A DNA stretch of 64,000 nt from Ketobacter sp. MCCC 1A13808 (GCF_009746715.1 NZ_VRKW01000010.1:62001-126000); one strand, 5' to 3'; numbered from the stretch's first letter, positions 1-9,638 are shown. Notes: generated by a model not told the origin, from the letters alone. A program made the numbers and translations.

Positions 1-1
1 G

Positions 2-607
2 ACCGGCTTATTACTGTTGCTCGTTATCGGTTTGATCGCCTTGATCCTCTCCCCTCAAATAGAACAAGTATTGCCGATGCGAACCGCGATCATCGGGTCT
101 CTCGTCATTGGACTCCTATTTATCCCCTATTTCTTGTCGCGATCTTCAGGTTGGCTATCCCGCTTGGCCGCACTGCCCTTCACTCAACAGGGTATTGCCC
201 GGAAAGTGGCGTCTAAGCTAGAACAAATTGGTGACAGTGTAAGGGTCTATCGTCAACAACCGGCCGCTATCCGGCTTACTTTTGCTTTGTCTCTTATTTT
301 CTACTGCCTGCTATTCGCCTATCAAGGCGCGATGGTCTATGCGGTGGGGGGTGAACTGACGCTGGGAGGGCTGATGTTCGCAGCGCCGCTTGTCATTCTG
401 ATCTCGTCACTGCCCATATCCATAAACGGGCTGGGTATCAGTGAAGGCGCATTCGTTGTGTTGTATGCCCTGACCGGCGTCAACCCGGAAATAGCCCTGG
501 CTGCGGCAGTGCTGCGCCGCTTAACCATCACCTTTGTGGCATTGCTAGGGGTTATACCCTGGCTCCAGGAACGAAAGCAGGGTGCGACCCAGGCCACACA
601 CAGTTAA
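2..607 (+). CDS. Flippase-like membrane protein (lysylphosphatidylglycerol synthase TM / UPF0104 family), 5'-truncated
   Basis: The frame is open from the window edge, so the N-terminus lies outside; about 201 C-terminal residues remain. They are mostly hydrophobic helices and carry the family's C-terminal pattern: a glycine-rich stretch (SINGLGISEGAF, about residue 143) followed by a helix and a short basic tail. Relatives are polytopic inner-membrane proteins linked to lipid or glycolipid translocation, or to YbhN-like functions. The substrate cannot be read from sequence. It converges on a second member of the same family, with 39 bp between the two stop codons. Family call is good; function is inferred. 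Confidence 0.75.
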   Translation, partial: TGLLLLLVIGLIALILSPQIEQVLPMRTAIIGSLVIGLLFIPYFLSRSSGWLSRLAALPFTQQGIARKVASKLEQIGDSVRVYRQQPAAIRLTFALSLIFYCLLFAYQGAMVYAVGGELTLGGLMFAAPLVILISSLPISINGLGISEGAFVVLYALTGVNPEIALAAAVLRRLTITFVALLGVIPWLQERKQGATQATHS

Positions 608-646
608 AGGACTCCCGAAGCCGGAGACTGGAGCAAGCGGGATCGG

Positions 647-1612
647 TCAGTGCTTAAGTGAGGCCGCCCGCTTTGACGGCAACGTCATAATGGCTTCCAG
701 CATGCCGCCGGTCACTGCCGACAACAGCGGACCGGTATACATCACCAGTGACCAGGCCGTTGCCTCGACCGCGCTGACCCCGTATGGCGCCAGCAGAAAG
801 ATCATGCTGGCCTCGCGAACGCCGATATTAGCAAAGGAGATAGGCAGTAAAGCCAGCAGAAAAATGACACTGAACACCCAGCATAATGTGGCGGGAGGAA
901 CACTCACATCCACTGCCGCTGCGTAGGCCAGCATCGACGCCACCGCCACGCCGTGCTGAAACAGGGCCAAGGTCAGCAATCCGGTTAGCTTCGCCCAGCT
1001 AAGCTGAGAAAGCGACTCAAATCGCTTTGCCACATGAGTGAGTTTTCTGGCAAAGCGATCCAACCGCCGATTAATCACATTTGCCAACACATGGCCTGAC
1101 CACCCACTCAACGAAACGCCCCAACGTACGATAAAGGGCGCAACCAGGCACAGCAAAACGCCATAAAGAATGACCCAGGCCGCGCCATCAAATAATTCAT
1201 AGGTGCGGGCAATCACCCCCAGGATCAGAATGCTCATCACCGCGATGCCTTTGTTGACCAGAATATTGATCAACGACCGGGCCGAACTGGCGCCGTATTG
1301 CCGGTACTTAACAAACGTGATCGCACCGCCCGCCAACGCACCCGGCAAGAACAGGCTGTAAAACGAGCTGGTAAATACGATGAGTAAAAAATTGGGGAAG
1401 GTCAGTGTTAACTTTTGCAGAATTGCCAACCAGTACATTCTGAGCGCCGTCAGCAAACGCAATAAAATCTGCAGAAAAATCGCAAACGCCAGCCACAGCC
1501 AATCACTATCGCGAACCCGGTCCACCATTTCATTCACTGGTGTGACCAACCACACAACAAATACCGCACAGGCACACACCAGTATTTTAAGAACCAGCCA
1601 ACGTGAAGGCAT
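647..1612 (-). CDS. Flippase-like membrane protein (lysylphosphatidylglycerol synthase TM / UPF0104 family)
   Basis: A complete protein of 321 residues with about eight hydrophobic segments. It has the family hallmarks: an FTSSFYSLFLPGALAGG-type motif near residues 80-96 and an ISFANIGVREA motif near 257-267. That length is normal for stand-alone members that lack the LPG-synthase catalytic domain. It is expected in the inner membrane, possibly moving a lipid-linked substrate. It faces the truncated family member at the window start tail to tail, so this locus holds two divergent copies that are not in one operon. The ATG at 1612 is the only sensible start before the first membrane helix. Confidence 0.8.
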   Translation of the reverse strand: MPSRWLVLKILVCACAVFVVWLVTPVNEMVDRVRDSDWLWLAFAIFLQILLRLLTALRMYWLAILQKLTLTFPNFLLIVFTSSFYSLFLPGALAGGAITFVKYRQYGASSARSLINILVNKGIAVMSILILGVIARTYELFDGAAWVILYGVLLCLVAPFIVRWGVSLSGWSGHVLANVINRRLDRFARKLTHVAKRFESLSQLSWAKLTGLLTLALFQHGVAVASMLAYAAAVDVSVPPATLCWVFSVIFLLALLPISFANIGVREASMIFLLAPYGVSAVEATAWSLVMYTGPLLSAVTGGMLEAIMTLPSKRAASLKH

Positions 1613-1820
1613 TTAATCTACAGCATCCTAATATTTGTTATGCGGGAGTCCCAAACTGAGACTTATATTAGATCAAAAAAAGAACAGAGCGAATACTTTA
1701 TTGTTATTCCTGAAGGAGACGGGCCGGTAGAGATTTTATAATCATGTTGTTCAAATCCGGCCATGAGAGCCTGTGCGCAAATCACCCGCGCCCATCAGAG
1801 CACTCAAGGCCGGCAATTGC

Positions 1821-2201
1821 TTATTTTTTCAGGTCTTCTTCAGTGCAAACGTCCAGTGCCTTAACTGATCCATCGTCCAGCAGGTAGTAAAGCTGGTGCT
1901 CACGATACAGCGCGTTTACCGTATACATTTCCCGTGCTTTGCCCGGAACCGCTCCGGCTTTGAAGTAATAGGAATTGTCACCCTCGACAACTTCAAGGCA
2001 TTTGAACAACCATTGTATTTTTACTTTTTCGTCCGCTTTTACGTGCCAGGTCGGCTTTTTCTTACTGTCTCCGACTATGGTAATGTCCGTTCCGCTTTTG
2101 TTATCAATTAAACCGGAATAATGAATTGTGCAGGCTTGGGTGAAAGCCACAAGCAGAAGGAGGGCTAACAATCTGCTGGTATTTCTAAATAGTGTTTGCA
2201 T
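1821..2201 (-). CDS. Small secreted or lipoprotein-like protein, unknown function
   Basis: About 126 residues. The start is placed at ATG 2201 because AGGTGAG lies about 7 bases upstream; an ATG 21 bases further upstream has no such site. A basic N-terminus and a hydrophobic stretch end in FTQAC, which could be a weak lipobox (Thr at -3 is atypical) or a signal-peptidase I site. The mature part is Lys-rich with a short beta-like pattern and two further Cys residues (in FKCLE and DVCTE) that could form a disulfide. I recognise no family. The neighbours do not suggest a role. Confidence 0.55.
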   Translation of the reverse strand: MQTLFRNTSRLLALLLLVAFTQACTIHYSGLIDNKSGTDITIVGDSKKKPTWHVKADEKVKIQWLFKCLEVVEGDNSYYFKAGAVPGKAREMYTVNALYREHQLYYLLDDGSVKALDVCTEEDLKK

Positions 2202-2409
2202 GATAAATCTCACCTGGTCCATGTTAGGCGATACATTAAATTAATGTATGCATTTGCTTTTTGTATTATCTGCCGGAACTCACTTTGGCAGTGGATCTTC
2301 CGGCTAGTACTCCAGCGCTAGTTATCCGGCTCTAATCAGGGAGCTAGCGTCGCCTGATGGTCTCATATAACTGAATAGCGAACAATACTCAGGCCTGCCC
2401 CCCCGACGT

Positions 2410-2428
2410 GTTATAACGAAGTTATAAC
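2410..2428. repeat. Two GTTATAAC palindromes separated by 3 bp
   Basis: GTTATAAC occurs at 2410-2417 and again at 2421-2428 with GAA between. Each copy is itself an 8-bp palindrome. The pair lies between the stop of the gene ending at 2446 and the small secreted-protein gene transcribed from 2201. The 11-bp period puts both copies on the same face of the helix, as in a dimeric-protein binding site. No regulator is assigned. Confidence 0.35.
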
Positions 2429-2445
2429 AAACGAATGTTACGAAT

Positions 2446-2919
2446 CTAAACCCGTGACACAACATAGTCCGATCGATCGGACTGCAACTGCTTCAATACC
2501 CATTGCGCTGCAGATTCACGGAAATAACGGCTCACTTCCACGGCATCACCGTCATCACACTGCCTTAAAATGGCCCACTGAGGCGGTGCCAGATCGTTTT
2601 TAATCCAGGGCAATTGTTGCGCAGTCAGCCCCAGCGCTATCAACAGATCCTGCAAGCAACTCATGGGCTGCGGTTGGTTGCCTTCCATATCGATCGATAG
2701 CGGCGGACTTTTGCTGTCTCTGCTGACAAACCCCTGTACAAAATATTTAGAGTGCCGGATCTGGATAAATGCACAATAACAAACACCCAACCCGTCTTCT
2801 GCAAACTCTTCCAGTTCAATACCGGTGCGCTGGCTGAATTCGTTAACCGATAACGGCAAAGAACACAGTGCTTCGCGACCGGTGAACTTACCCCACTTAT
2901 TAATATCAATCACTTTCAT
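2446..2919 (-). CDS. Unknown cytoplasmic protein
   Basis: 157 residues with no signal peptide or membrane helix. It begins with ATG at 2919, preceded only by a weak GGA. It contains several Cys residues and a C-terminal half rich in Gln, Trp and acidic residues. I do not recognise the family. It is transcribed in the same direction as the small secreted protein downstream and the phosphatase gene upstream, but gaps of 100-250 bp on both sides do not suggest a tight operon. Normal composition and an SD-independent but sensible start make it likely to be a real gene. Confidence 0.5.
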   Translation of the reverse strand: MKVIDINKWGKFTGREALCSLPLSVNEFSQRTGIELEEFAEDGLGVCYCAFIQIRHSKYFVQGFVSRDSKSPPLSIDMEGNQPQPMSCLQDLLIALGLTAQQLPWIKNDLAPPQWAILRQCDDGDAVEVSRYFRESAAQWVLKQLQSDRSDYVVSRV

Positions 2920-3019
2920 TTTTTGTTATCCAAGAATGTTAGTCACCAAAACATGCTCAGGGTTTTTATAGTTTAATTCTGCCTCGATGTCCAAGTCTCA
3001 ATCCATTCCGGCGACATGA

Positions 3020-4990
3020 TTAGGCACCGATCACGCCACCGTCCAATTTGGTAATCAGCACCGTAGTGGAGCGCGGGCGCGATTTTCCGTCACTGGCGGG
3101 ATAGTGCAAACCGGGGTGCTGTACGTTAATCCACATGGCTCGAAAATCCGGAGTGAACGTAATGCCGGTTATCTCACATCCGCGAGGCCCGACCAAAAAA
3201 CGACGCACTTCACGACTGAAAGGGTCTGCACACAGCAATTGATTACAGCCCATATTCTGGTTCTGCTGCGCATCATCATCGTAATCCGTTTCAATCCACA
3301 GACGCCCGTCACCATCAAACATCAGGCCATCCGGTGAGGAAAAAATATCGCCGATAATATTACCTTTTAAATTATCCGCGACGATGTCTCCCGCTTGTGA
3401 TTCTGCTGTGTCTGCTTCTCCGGCCAGCAAGAACACTGTCCACTCAAAGTCGGTGGCCGCTGGATCAGCCTGCTCTTCATTCCAGCGTAGAATTTGCCCG
3501 TGCAAATTATGCGGGCGGGGATTGGCTTTATTCAACGGCTGCTTGTCTCCCCGTTCATCATTATTGGTCAGCGTGACATACACTTCACGGGTATGGGGAT
3601 GCACAGCAATCCACTCGGGACGATCCATCGCCGTGGCGCCCGCCCGGTCGGCGGCAGCCCTTGTGTTGAGTAAGATACTGGCCTGATCCGCAAAGCCGTT
3701 GTCCGGAGTCAATCCGTTTTCCCCGAGCCGGAGTGCCAACCATCGACCACGGCCGTCATCCCGGAACTGCGCGGCATAAAGGGTACCCTCGCTCAGTAAT
3801 CGTCGGTTCAATTGCCGCGAACCCTCTTTATAAACGCCGTCTGGCACAAACTTGTAAATGTACTCCCCCTTGGTGTCGTCGCCGGAGTACACGGCCATAC
3901 GACCGTCGTCGCCCACTGACACCACCGCACATTCCCGGCACAGCCGGCCCAACGCGGTATGTTTGACCGGAGTACTATCCGGGTCAAAGGGATCAACTTC
4001 CACGACCCAGCCAAAACGATTGGGTTCGTGCACGTAGCCTAAGTGAGGCTGATTGGCATCGGGCGTTGCATTGAACCGTGGATCGACACTTTCCCAAGCA
4101 TAATATTTACTGCGTTTTCCCTGCGCCACGCCATAACGTTTATGGGAGATTCGGGTTTCGTAATCTCCCTCGTCGTTGTTACAAAAATAATGATGCCAGT
4201 TTTCTTCACACACCAGATAAGTTCCCCAGGGCGTCACGCCCATGGAACAATTGTTCAACGTGCCCAACACAACACGACCGGAAGGATCGGCCCGGGTTTT
4301 CATTTGCACGTTGCCTGCAAGCAGTCCGCTAATCTGCATCGGCGTCATGGCGTGAATGCGGCGGTTATAGGGCGAATCCGGCACCCGTCGCCACTGCCCG
4401 TGCTGATCTTTTTTAATTTCAATAATACTTAAGCCATGGGCAGCTTGTTCTTTTTTCACCTGCGCTGGCACCCGCTTCCGGTCTTGCCATTTAAAGCCAT
4501 CGGGGTGAAGCGTCGGATTAATATATTCGTGATTAATCACCAACAACCCGTGTGCGCTGGGTTGATCGTGGAAGGGAAAGTAATGCATTCCGTCGTGGTT
4601 GTCGCCCGCCTGCATTAACTGATCCCGCCAATCATCACTGGCATCCGCTTGCCATTCTGGCGCACCGGCGAGAACGGCGTCACCCCAGGAGAAAAACGGC
4701 TCGGCCTGATAACCGTCCGCCACGATCACCTGATCGAAATCAGGCGCTGTTTGCACATCAATGGCAGCAAACCCGAGTAACGGCCCACGTCGTATTGAAC
4801 CAGAGCAACCACCCAATGGGGTATTCAGAATAGCACCGCTTAACCCCATCAGGCCGTACGCTAGTCCGCCCTTTAAAAAATCGCGACGACCGCTATCGAT
4901 CACCTGATTTAAGTCCGGGTTGACTGCCGGGTTAATGGTGATATCGTCCACCGCATCCATGGCCTGATGAAAGGTTTGTGAATAACTCAT
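3020..4990 (-). CDS. phoX: PhoX family alkaline phosphatase (DUF839), Tat-exported
   Basis: 656 residues. A twin-arginine signal (GRRDFLKGG, Arg 35-36) is followed by a hydrophobic stretch and then a DUF839/PhoX body rich in Asp, His and Trp. Conserved-looking stretches include the NNCSMGVTPWGTYLVCEEN region and the DGLMFDGDGRLWIETD region near the C-terminus. PhoX enzymes are Ca/Fe-dependent phosphomonoesterases that fold in the cytoplasm and are exported by Tat to release phosphate from organic esters. GGAGAG lies upstream of ATG 4990. The Tat motif starts unusually far from the N-terminus, as is common in PhoX. No Pho-box was identified in the short spacer to the divergent LEA-like gene, so phosphate control is only likely by analogy. 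Confidence 0.88.
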   Translation of the reverse strand: MSYSQTFHQAMDAVDDITINPAVNPDLNQVIDSGRRDFLKGGLAYGLMGLSGAILNTPLGGCSGSIRRGPLLGFAAIDVQTAPDFDQVIVADGYQAEPFFSWGDAVLAGAPEWQADASDDWRDQLMQAGDNHDGMHYFPFHDQPSAHGLLVINHEYINPTLHPDGFKWQDRKRVPAQVKKEQAAHGLSIIEIKKDQHGQWRRVPDSPYNRRIHAMTPMQISGLLAGNVQMKTRADPSGRVVLGTLNNCSMGVTPWGTYLVCEENWHHYFCNNDEGDYETRISHKRYGVAQGKRSKYYAWESVDPRFNATPDANQPHLGYVHEPNRFGWVVEVDPFDPDSTPVKHTALGRLCRECAVVSVGDDGRMAVYSGDDTKGEYIYKFVPDGVYKEGSRQLNRRLLSEGTLYAAQFRDDGRGRWLALRLGENGLTPDNGFADQASILLNTRAAADRAGATAMDRPEWIAVHPHTREVYVTLTNNDERGDKQPLNKANPRPHNLHGQILRWNEEQADPAATDFEWTVFLLAGEADTAESQAGDIVADNLKGNIIGDIFSSPDGLMFDGDGRLWIETDYDDDAQQNQNMGCNQLLCADPFSREVRRFLVGPRGCEITGITFTPDFRAMWINVQHPGLHYPASDGKSRPRSTTVLITKLDGGVIGA

Positions 4991-5115
4991 AAGCTCATCT
5001 CTCCCCTTTTTTGTCGGATAGCACCATAGGTCCGGAGGTACTTTAATTCGAACGTCAAAATGGTTAATCTCAAGCCAACATTATCGCCAGATAGCCTTTA
5101 CAGGAGTAGGCTCGT

Positions 5116-5967
5116 TTGCGTCATATTACTCTCATTTGCCTGTATTTTTTCTGCCTGACCAACCTCACCGCCTGCAACAATCTGCGCAGCGATATACTGC
5201 AATTCTATGTTGAAGACCCTGTGCTGAATGTAAAGCAGATCGCGCTCTCCCGCATTAATAGCAGCAAGGTGCATTTGGCATTGGTTATGGAGGTGCACAA
5301 CCCCAACGCGCATACGATATCCCTGAGCGGATTCGACTATTTCGTAAAATTCAACCAGCGCCAAGTATTCGATGGGCAGAATCTTGAGCAGTCCCGGTTA
5401 CCCCCGGGCGGCAATCAGCTGATGCGGCTGCCGATCATTCTGCAATTCAGTGAAGCCCGACGACTATTGCGGGAACTGGATAGAGACGGCCAGCTTCAAT
5501 TCGAAGTAAAGGCAGACATTGCAGTCGACAATGTCGCAGCGCACGCCATTCACATTTCCACTACCAAAAAAGGAGCATTGGTATTACCCCATTTGCCGCA
5601 TCCATCGCTGGCGGATATTGAAGTCACCGAGTGGGGCCTTGATACGGCGAAATTGAGCATTGTATTGAAAATCAGTAACCCCAATGAATTTCCGATTCAT
5701 ATAAGTGAAATTGGATACCGCCTGGATCTCGCCGGACAAAGCTGGTTGAACGGGCACCTAAAAAAACCGATAACGCTGGTGCCAAATCAAAATACCCTCG
5801 CCAATATTGATACCGAATTTCACCTGGATAAATTAGGAGAAGGATTACTGGGTCTGATTCGTAACCGCGATCTGAATGCGTTTGAACTGGATGCCAGTCT
5901 AACGTTAGACAACGCATTCCCGTCACTGCAAAATCTGATATTACCGATACAATACCAGGCCCGCTAA
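5116..5967 (+). CDS. LEA type 2 / WHy-domain lipoprotein
   Basis: 283 residues starting at TTG 5116 with AGGAG nine bases upstream. A short signal peptide ends in the lipobox LTAC, so the mature protein should be lipidated. Two tandem beta-sandwich modules of the LEA-2/WHy type follow, at about residues 50-150 and 160-280. Each has the family's NPN-containing signature (VHNPNAHTISLSGFDY and ISNPNEFPIHISEIGY). Bacterial members are periplasmic or membrane-associated stress proteins without a proven enzymatic role. It is divergent from phoX and convergent with the ATPase gene, 14 bp away at the 3' ends. Confidence 0.8.
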   Translation: MRHITLICLYFFCLTNLTACNNLRSDILQFYVEDPVLNVKQIALSRINSSKVHLALVMEVHNPNAHTISLSGFDYFVKFNQRQVFDGQNLEQSRLPPGGNQLMRLPIILQFSEARRLLRELDRDGQLQFEVKADIAVDNVAAHAIHISTTKKGALVLPHLPHPSLADIEVTEWGLDTAKLSIVLKISNPNEFPIHISEIGYRLDLAGQSWLNGHLKKPITLVPNQNTLANIDTEFHLDKLGEGLLGLIRNRDLNAFELDASLTLDNAFPSLQNLILPIQYQAR

Positions 5968-5981
5968 TTCACAGGGCAGAA

Positions 5982-7142
5982 CTACTCCGGCCAGCGCCAG
6001 GGTGGCTGATCCAACCTGGTTTGTCCGGTGATCCGTGTTTCCCCCAGCGCTTTATTCAATTGCACCGCATTGCAATCTGCATATTCATTGAGAGCGGAAA
6101 CCAACCGGTTCGCGTGCGATACCACCCACACCTGGGTCTGAGCGGAAGCTTTAATAATTAAACGCGCCAAGGCCGGAAGCAAATCAGGATGAAGGCTGGT
6201 TTCCGGCTCATTCAATACCAGTAAAGAGGGCGGTCGCGGCGTCAAAAGTGCGGCCACCAACAATAAATATCGCAGCGTACCATCCGATAACTCCGACTGG
6301 CTCAGCGGGCGCAGTAATCCGGGTTGATAGAACCGCAAGCTGAAACGGGTGCCGGCATCCACCTCCACTTCCACCCGCGATCCAGGAAACGCATCATCAA
6401 TGGCCAACCTCAACGCCTCGCTGTCTCCAATCTCATAGATTGTTTGCAACGCGGCAACCAACTCCCGGCCATCATGATCGAGCACCGGCGTGCGCGTGCC
6501 GACCTGGGGCACGCGGATACTGGATTCACTGTCGGTTCTGAAATGATCGTAAAAACGCCAGCCACGAATGGCTTGGCGAATCGAAAAAATTTCCGGTGTG
6601 GCGACCGGGTCTGCGATTTCATTGAGAATACTCTCAAAGCTGCTTATATGCCGGGCGTACACTTCCCAAGAGCGACCCGAACGCACCTTAACCAACGGTC
6701 CATTACGATCCACCAAACAACCGGCAGGCCGGTAATAAGGGCCTGCCCAAATACACTCCCGTTTAATTTCCGGATCCAGAGCAAATTTGGAACTGGAGGG
6801 CGTCGGCAGGCCCAGCGCAATGCAATAACCAAAATCTTCGCCGGAAAAGCCCAGTTTTAGCCGCACCACATTTTTTCTGGGGCCACCCTGGACCGCGACC
6901 CTGCCCGCTTTCATGTCCCGTGAGATGCTTTCCGGTCCGGCCCAGAAAGCAGAGTCCAGGCCGCCCTCTTTTGCCAGTGCATTGATCATACTGCCGGAGG
7001 CCGATTCGGCTAATAATCTCAGCGCCTTATATAAATTGGATTTGCCACTGCCATTGGCCCCGGTTACCACGTTCAATTGTGACAGGGGCGTAACCACATC
7101 CCGTAACGAGCGATAGTTAGCGATGGCGAACGTCTCAATCAT
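5982..7142 (-). CDS. Stand-alone AAA/ABC-type ATPase (RecF/OLD-like, COG4637-like)
   Basis: 386 residues. Walker A GANGSGKS is at residues 28-35, an ABC-type signature (SELSDGTLRY) at 283-292, Walker B LLVLNEPE at 307-314 and an H-loop SH at 342-343. An insert without a long coiled coil sits between the Walker motifs, so this is not an SMC or RecF proper. It resembles solitary predicted ATPases found in many bacteria and sometimes in defence islands. No nuclease, TOPRIM or reverse-transcriptase partner is adjacent, so a defence role is not supported here. The downstream nitroreductase is divergent in function. Confidence 0.75.
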   Translation of the reverse strand: MIETFAIANYRSLRDVVTPLSQLNVVTGANGSGKSNLYKALRLLAESASGSMINALAKEGGLDSAFWAGPESISRDMKAGRVAVQGGPRKNVVRLKLGFSGEDFGYCIALGLPTPSSSKFALDPEIKRECIWAGPYYRPAGCLVDRNGPLVKVRSGRSWEVYARHISSFESILNEIADPVATPEIFSIRQAIRGWRFYDHFRTDSESSIRVPQVGTRTPVLDHDGRELVAALQTIYEIGDSEALRLAIDDAFPGSRVEVEVDAGTRFSLRFYQPGLLRPLSQSELSDGTLRYLLLVAALLTPRPPSLLVLNEPETSLHPDLLPALARLIIKASAQTQVWVVSHANRLVSALNEYADCNAVQLNKALGETRITGQTRLDQPPWRWPE

Positions 7143-7167
7143 ACTGAAGCAACCTCAAGTTAAATGA

Positions 7168-7752
7168 TTAGCTCGGATTCCATATCTGCGCCAAGGGCTG
7201 CCTGTCGCTGGGTGTTTCTTTCTCCTGAAGATTGTCAGGCAGGGTATTGCTATCACCTATTTTACCGATCGCAAACCCCATCAGAACCTGCTCAACCTTA
7301 GTATCAAGCCCCAGGTATTGGGCAACTTCCTGGTGTTTGATACCAGCCATACCATGGGTATACAACCCTTCAAAGCGCGCCTGGAATGTCATCGACATCC
7401 AAGCCGCACCGCAATCCAACTGAAACGAACTGTTCTCTTTCTGATTATGGCTAAAATACTTTTTACCCACCAAAAACCCCAACACACTGGCCTCACCTGC
7501 CCAACGTTGATTGCCCTCCAACAGCAACCCCAGAAAGTCGTCAAAATTTTCGCTGGTGGAGGTATAAAAACGCCAGGGCTGTTCGTTGTAGCATGAAGGC
7601 GCCCAACGGGCTGCTTCCATTATCCGGGTCAGCATAGGCAGTTCGATTGAGTACGATTGAAACGCGCGTGGGGACCAGCGCTCAACGAATAGAGAATTTA
7701 GTCCGTCTATGGCGTCTCGGTTTTCAAAATTTACCGGTGTGCTCTGGCTCAT
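7168..7752 (-). CDS. Nitroreductase family protein
   Basis: About 194 residues from ATG 7752 (MSQSTPVNF); the frame stays open 56 codons upstream but that extension has no protein-like character. Motifs of FMN nitroreductases are visible: RWSPRAF near the N-terminus (the RRS/RWSPR FMN-phosphate contact), EAARWAPSCYNEQPW (about residues 35-50), and the C-terminal GFAIGKIGD. The family uses FMN and NAD(P)H to reduce nitro compounds, quinones or enones. It lies just upstream (25 bp) of the ATPase gene on the same strand, and a second unrelated nitroreductase is encoded at 21.3 kb. Confidence 0.82.
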   Translation of the reverse strand: MSQSTPVNFENRDAIDGLNSLFVERWSPRAFQSYSIELPMLTRIMEAARWAPSCYNEQPWRFYTSTSENFDDFLGLLLEGNQRWAGEASVLGFLVGKKYFSHNQKENSSFQLDCGAAWMSMTFQARFEGLYTHGMAGIKHQEVAQYLGLDTKVEQVLMGFAIGKIGDSNTLPDNLQEKETPSDRQPLAQIWNPS

Positions 7753-7941
7753 GCTAATGACCTGTGGTTGACAGTGACTGTGGTGTGAATTGCCATTAAA
7801 AACATTATCTGCATAGGGTAACGTGCGTTCGGTCACCGCTTCAATGCGCAAAAAATGAATTTTTTCACGGACAGGATCCCATGTGGAGCCAACCCTTTCA
7901 TCATCCACCCCAATTACCACACCCCGCCTTACTGCACCCGA

Positions 7942-9252
7942 TTAATACACGACCAGGCATCTCATTGAGCGTGTATCCGGTAACGGCCCTTCGAAACAAA
8001 GGCGATTGCCGGCAGCATGCCAATTCGGTGGATGCGGGCCCTCATAATAGGGATTAGGCAGTTGAGACAGTCTATCCCTCAAACCCTGACCGGAGTGTAC
8101 TGCATTCCGACGAGCTTCAACCGCTGCATTTAATAGCGTGATTTTCACATCCAGGTCGAACATGACCCCAATATAAGATAAAAATTCAGGCACGCTCATC
8201 GTCAGTAAACGCGAACCCAATGGGTTTCTGAAGCGGGAGACCAGCCACTCCGGAACGTCTTTATGTTCCATTTTTTGCGCAAATTCACTCGCGCTCAATA
8301 GAGAGTACTGAATGGCTTGTTCATAGAGGGGGAAGATCGTATTCAGACTCATATTGGGTTTAAAAACGGCGCGCACACTCCAGCCGGGCGCATAGCCTTC
8401 CGACATACCCTCAACTGCCCAGATATCCGGATTGCGATCCAGCCCCGCGACCATATCGGCTGTCATCGCAAACTCCCTTGCTATCCTCTGCTCAAAGGCT
8501 TTCTCTTCCTTGCTCAATTGATCAATGCGAAGATCGGCGTCCGATGTATCCTGCGCTGCAAGCCCATAATAAATATCCAGCAAATCCGATATCTGAAAAA
8601 TAAACACCATCATGCCAATCAGGTTATCCTGGTTCGCGAGCTGGATTCGAAGCCCGACGAGGTGACCGGATAGCAGATCAAGTGCCGGTTTTAACTGACC
8701 CTCCGCGGACAGTGCCAGCGCTTTCAACAGCATCAAACGATTGGCTTTCACCAAGTAGCTAAATTCAGGAATTGGCTCTTGCAGGGAGGAAATTGTCTGC
8801 GTTGAGTAATCCGATAATTGCATAAACTCAGCATACCGTTCCATTAGTAAGTGATGTTCACTGAGCAACCCGTGTATTTGCGCAGTCGCGTTTTCGGATT
8901 CAAGTTTGAGTAAGGACGTTATACAGCCGTCTTCGCGCCGATTACAAAACAATGCCCCGTCCGGTAAGGGTAATGTCCGTTCCAAAATCGGCCCGGCCCC
9001 CGGTTGCCTGCGGTTGTTCCGATATGACCGCTGCCAGTTGCGAATCGCATTTAACTGCGCCTGACCCGCCGCACGCGGATCCTCGCCCGGTGCTGCCCCC
9101 ATACCCAACAAATACACATACGCGTCACTGCCTTCACGAACCGAAACCTTATCCAGCAATGCCTGGGCACCGGGCACAAGCTCGTCATCCAGCTGCAGCA
9201 GTAATACACCCAGCACAATCAACAGCAACAAGCTGCACATTAGTTTCAACAC
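7942..9252 (-). CDS. Membrane-anchored protein of unknown function
   Basis: About 436 residues from GTG 9252, or 432 from ATG 9240. One N-terminal hydrophobic anchor is followed by a large soluble region, presumably periplasmic, that is alpha-helical in pattern. Distinctive parts are YLLGMGAAPGEDPRAAG just after the anchor and repeated LL-rich helices in the middle. Its start overlaps the end of the upstream small membrane protein by 7 bp, which argues for translational coupling and joint function. I do not recognise a family. It may be a conserved marine-gammaproteobacterial hypothetical. Confidence 0.6.
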   Translation of the reverse strand: MLKLMCSLLLLIVLGVLLLQLDDELVPGAQALLDKVSVREGSDAYVYLLGMGAAPGEDPRAAGQAQLNAIRNWQRSYRNNRRQPGAGPILERTLPLPDGALFCNRREDGCITSLLKLESENATAQIHGLLSEHHLLMERYAEFMQLSDYSTQTISSLQEPIPEFSYLVKANRLMLLKALALSAEGQLKPALDLLSGHLVGLRIQLANQDNLIGMMVFIFQISDLLDIYYGLAAQDTSDADLRIDQLSKEEKAFEQRIAREFAMTADMVAGLDRNPDIWAVEGMSEGYAPGWSVRAVFKPNMSLNTIFPLYEQAIQYSLLSASEFAQKMEHKDVPEWLVSRFRNPLGSRLLTMSVPEFLSYIGVMFDLDVKITLLNAAVEARRNAVHSGQGLRDRLSQLPNPYYEGPHPPNWHAAGNRLCFEGPLPDTRSMRCLVVY

Positions 9253-9638
9253 GTGGCCACGCCCTGCCGTTTACCCTCATGAAAGAAGCGCAGCAATATA
9301 TAGGGAACAAGCAACATGACAGACAGCCATAGGATGAAGCCGATGCCGGCTTTATTCGCGTATAGCCAGCTCATCATGTCACACTGCAGGGAGCTGGTTC
9401 TCTGGCACAGTTCAGACAGGCCGGGGCCGAACAGAAAATACAACGGCGTCGCTAGCACAGCGCCTCCCAGCGCCACCACCCCATGGGTTATGCAGCAAGA
9501 CATAAAAGCAAATTTCAGCACCTGATTCACTTGCTTCCATTGTCCAACAATGCCACCCCAAAGCATCGGCACCCAGGCCATCAGCAATCCGGGCAAGGCC
9601 ATCATAAACACACTGACAACATCCAATGTCACATTCAA
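9246..9638 (-). CDS. Small polytopic membrane protein, unknown function
   Basis: 130 residues with three to four hydrophobic helices. The N-terminal half is glycine and tryptophan rich (MAWVPMLWGGIVGQWK). Two Cys residues in a loop (ELCQRTSSLQCD) could form a disulfide on the periplasmic side. It begins at ATG 9638 and overlaps the following membrane-anchored gene by 7 bp, so the two are probably made together. No family is recognised. Confidence 0.55.
   Translation of the reverse strand: MNVTLDVVSVFMMALPGLLMAWVPMLWGGIVGQWKQVNQVLKFAFMSCCITHGVVALGGAVLATPLYFLFGPGLSELCQRTSSLQCDMMSWLYANKAGIGFILWLSVMLLVPYILLRFFHEGKRQGVATC

Noticed and set aside
5982-7142. Solitary ATPase as a defence (OLD- or retron-like) gene
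   Set aside because: No TOPRIM domain, nuclease, reverse transcriptase or other defence gene is adjacent.
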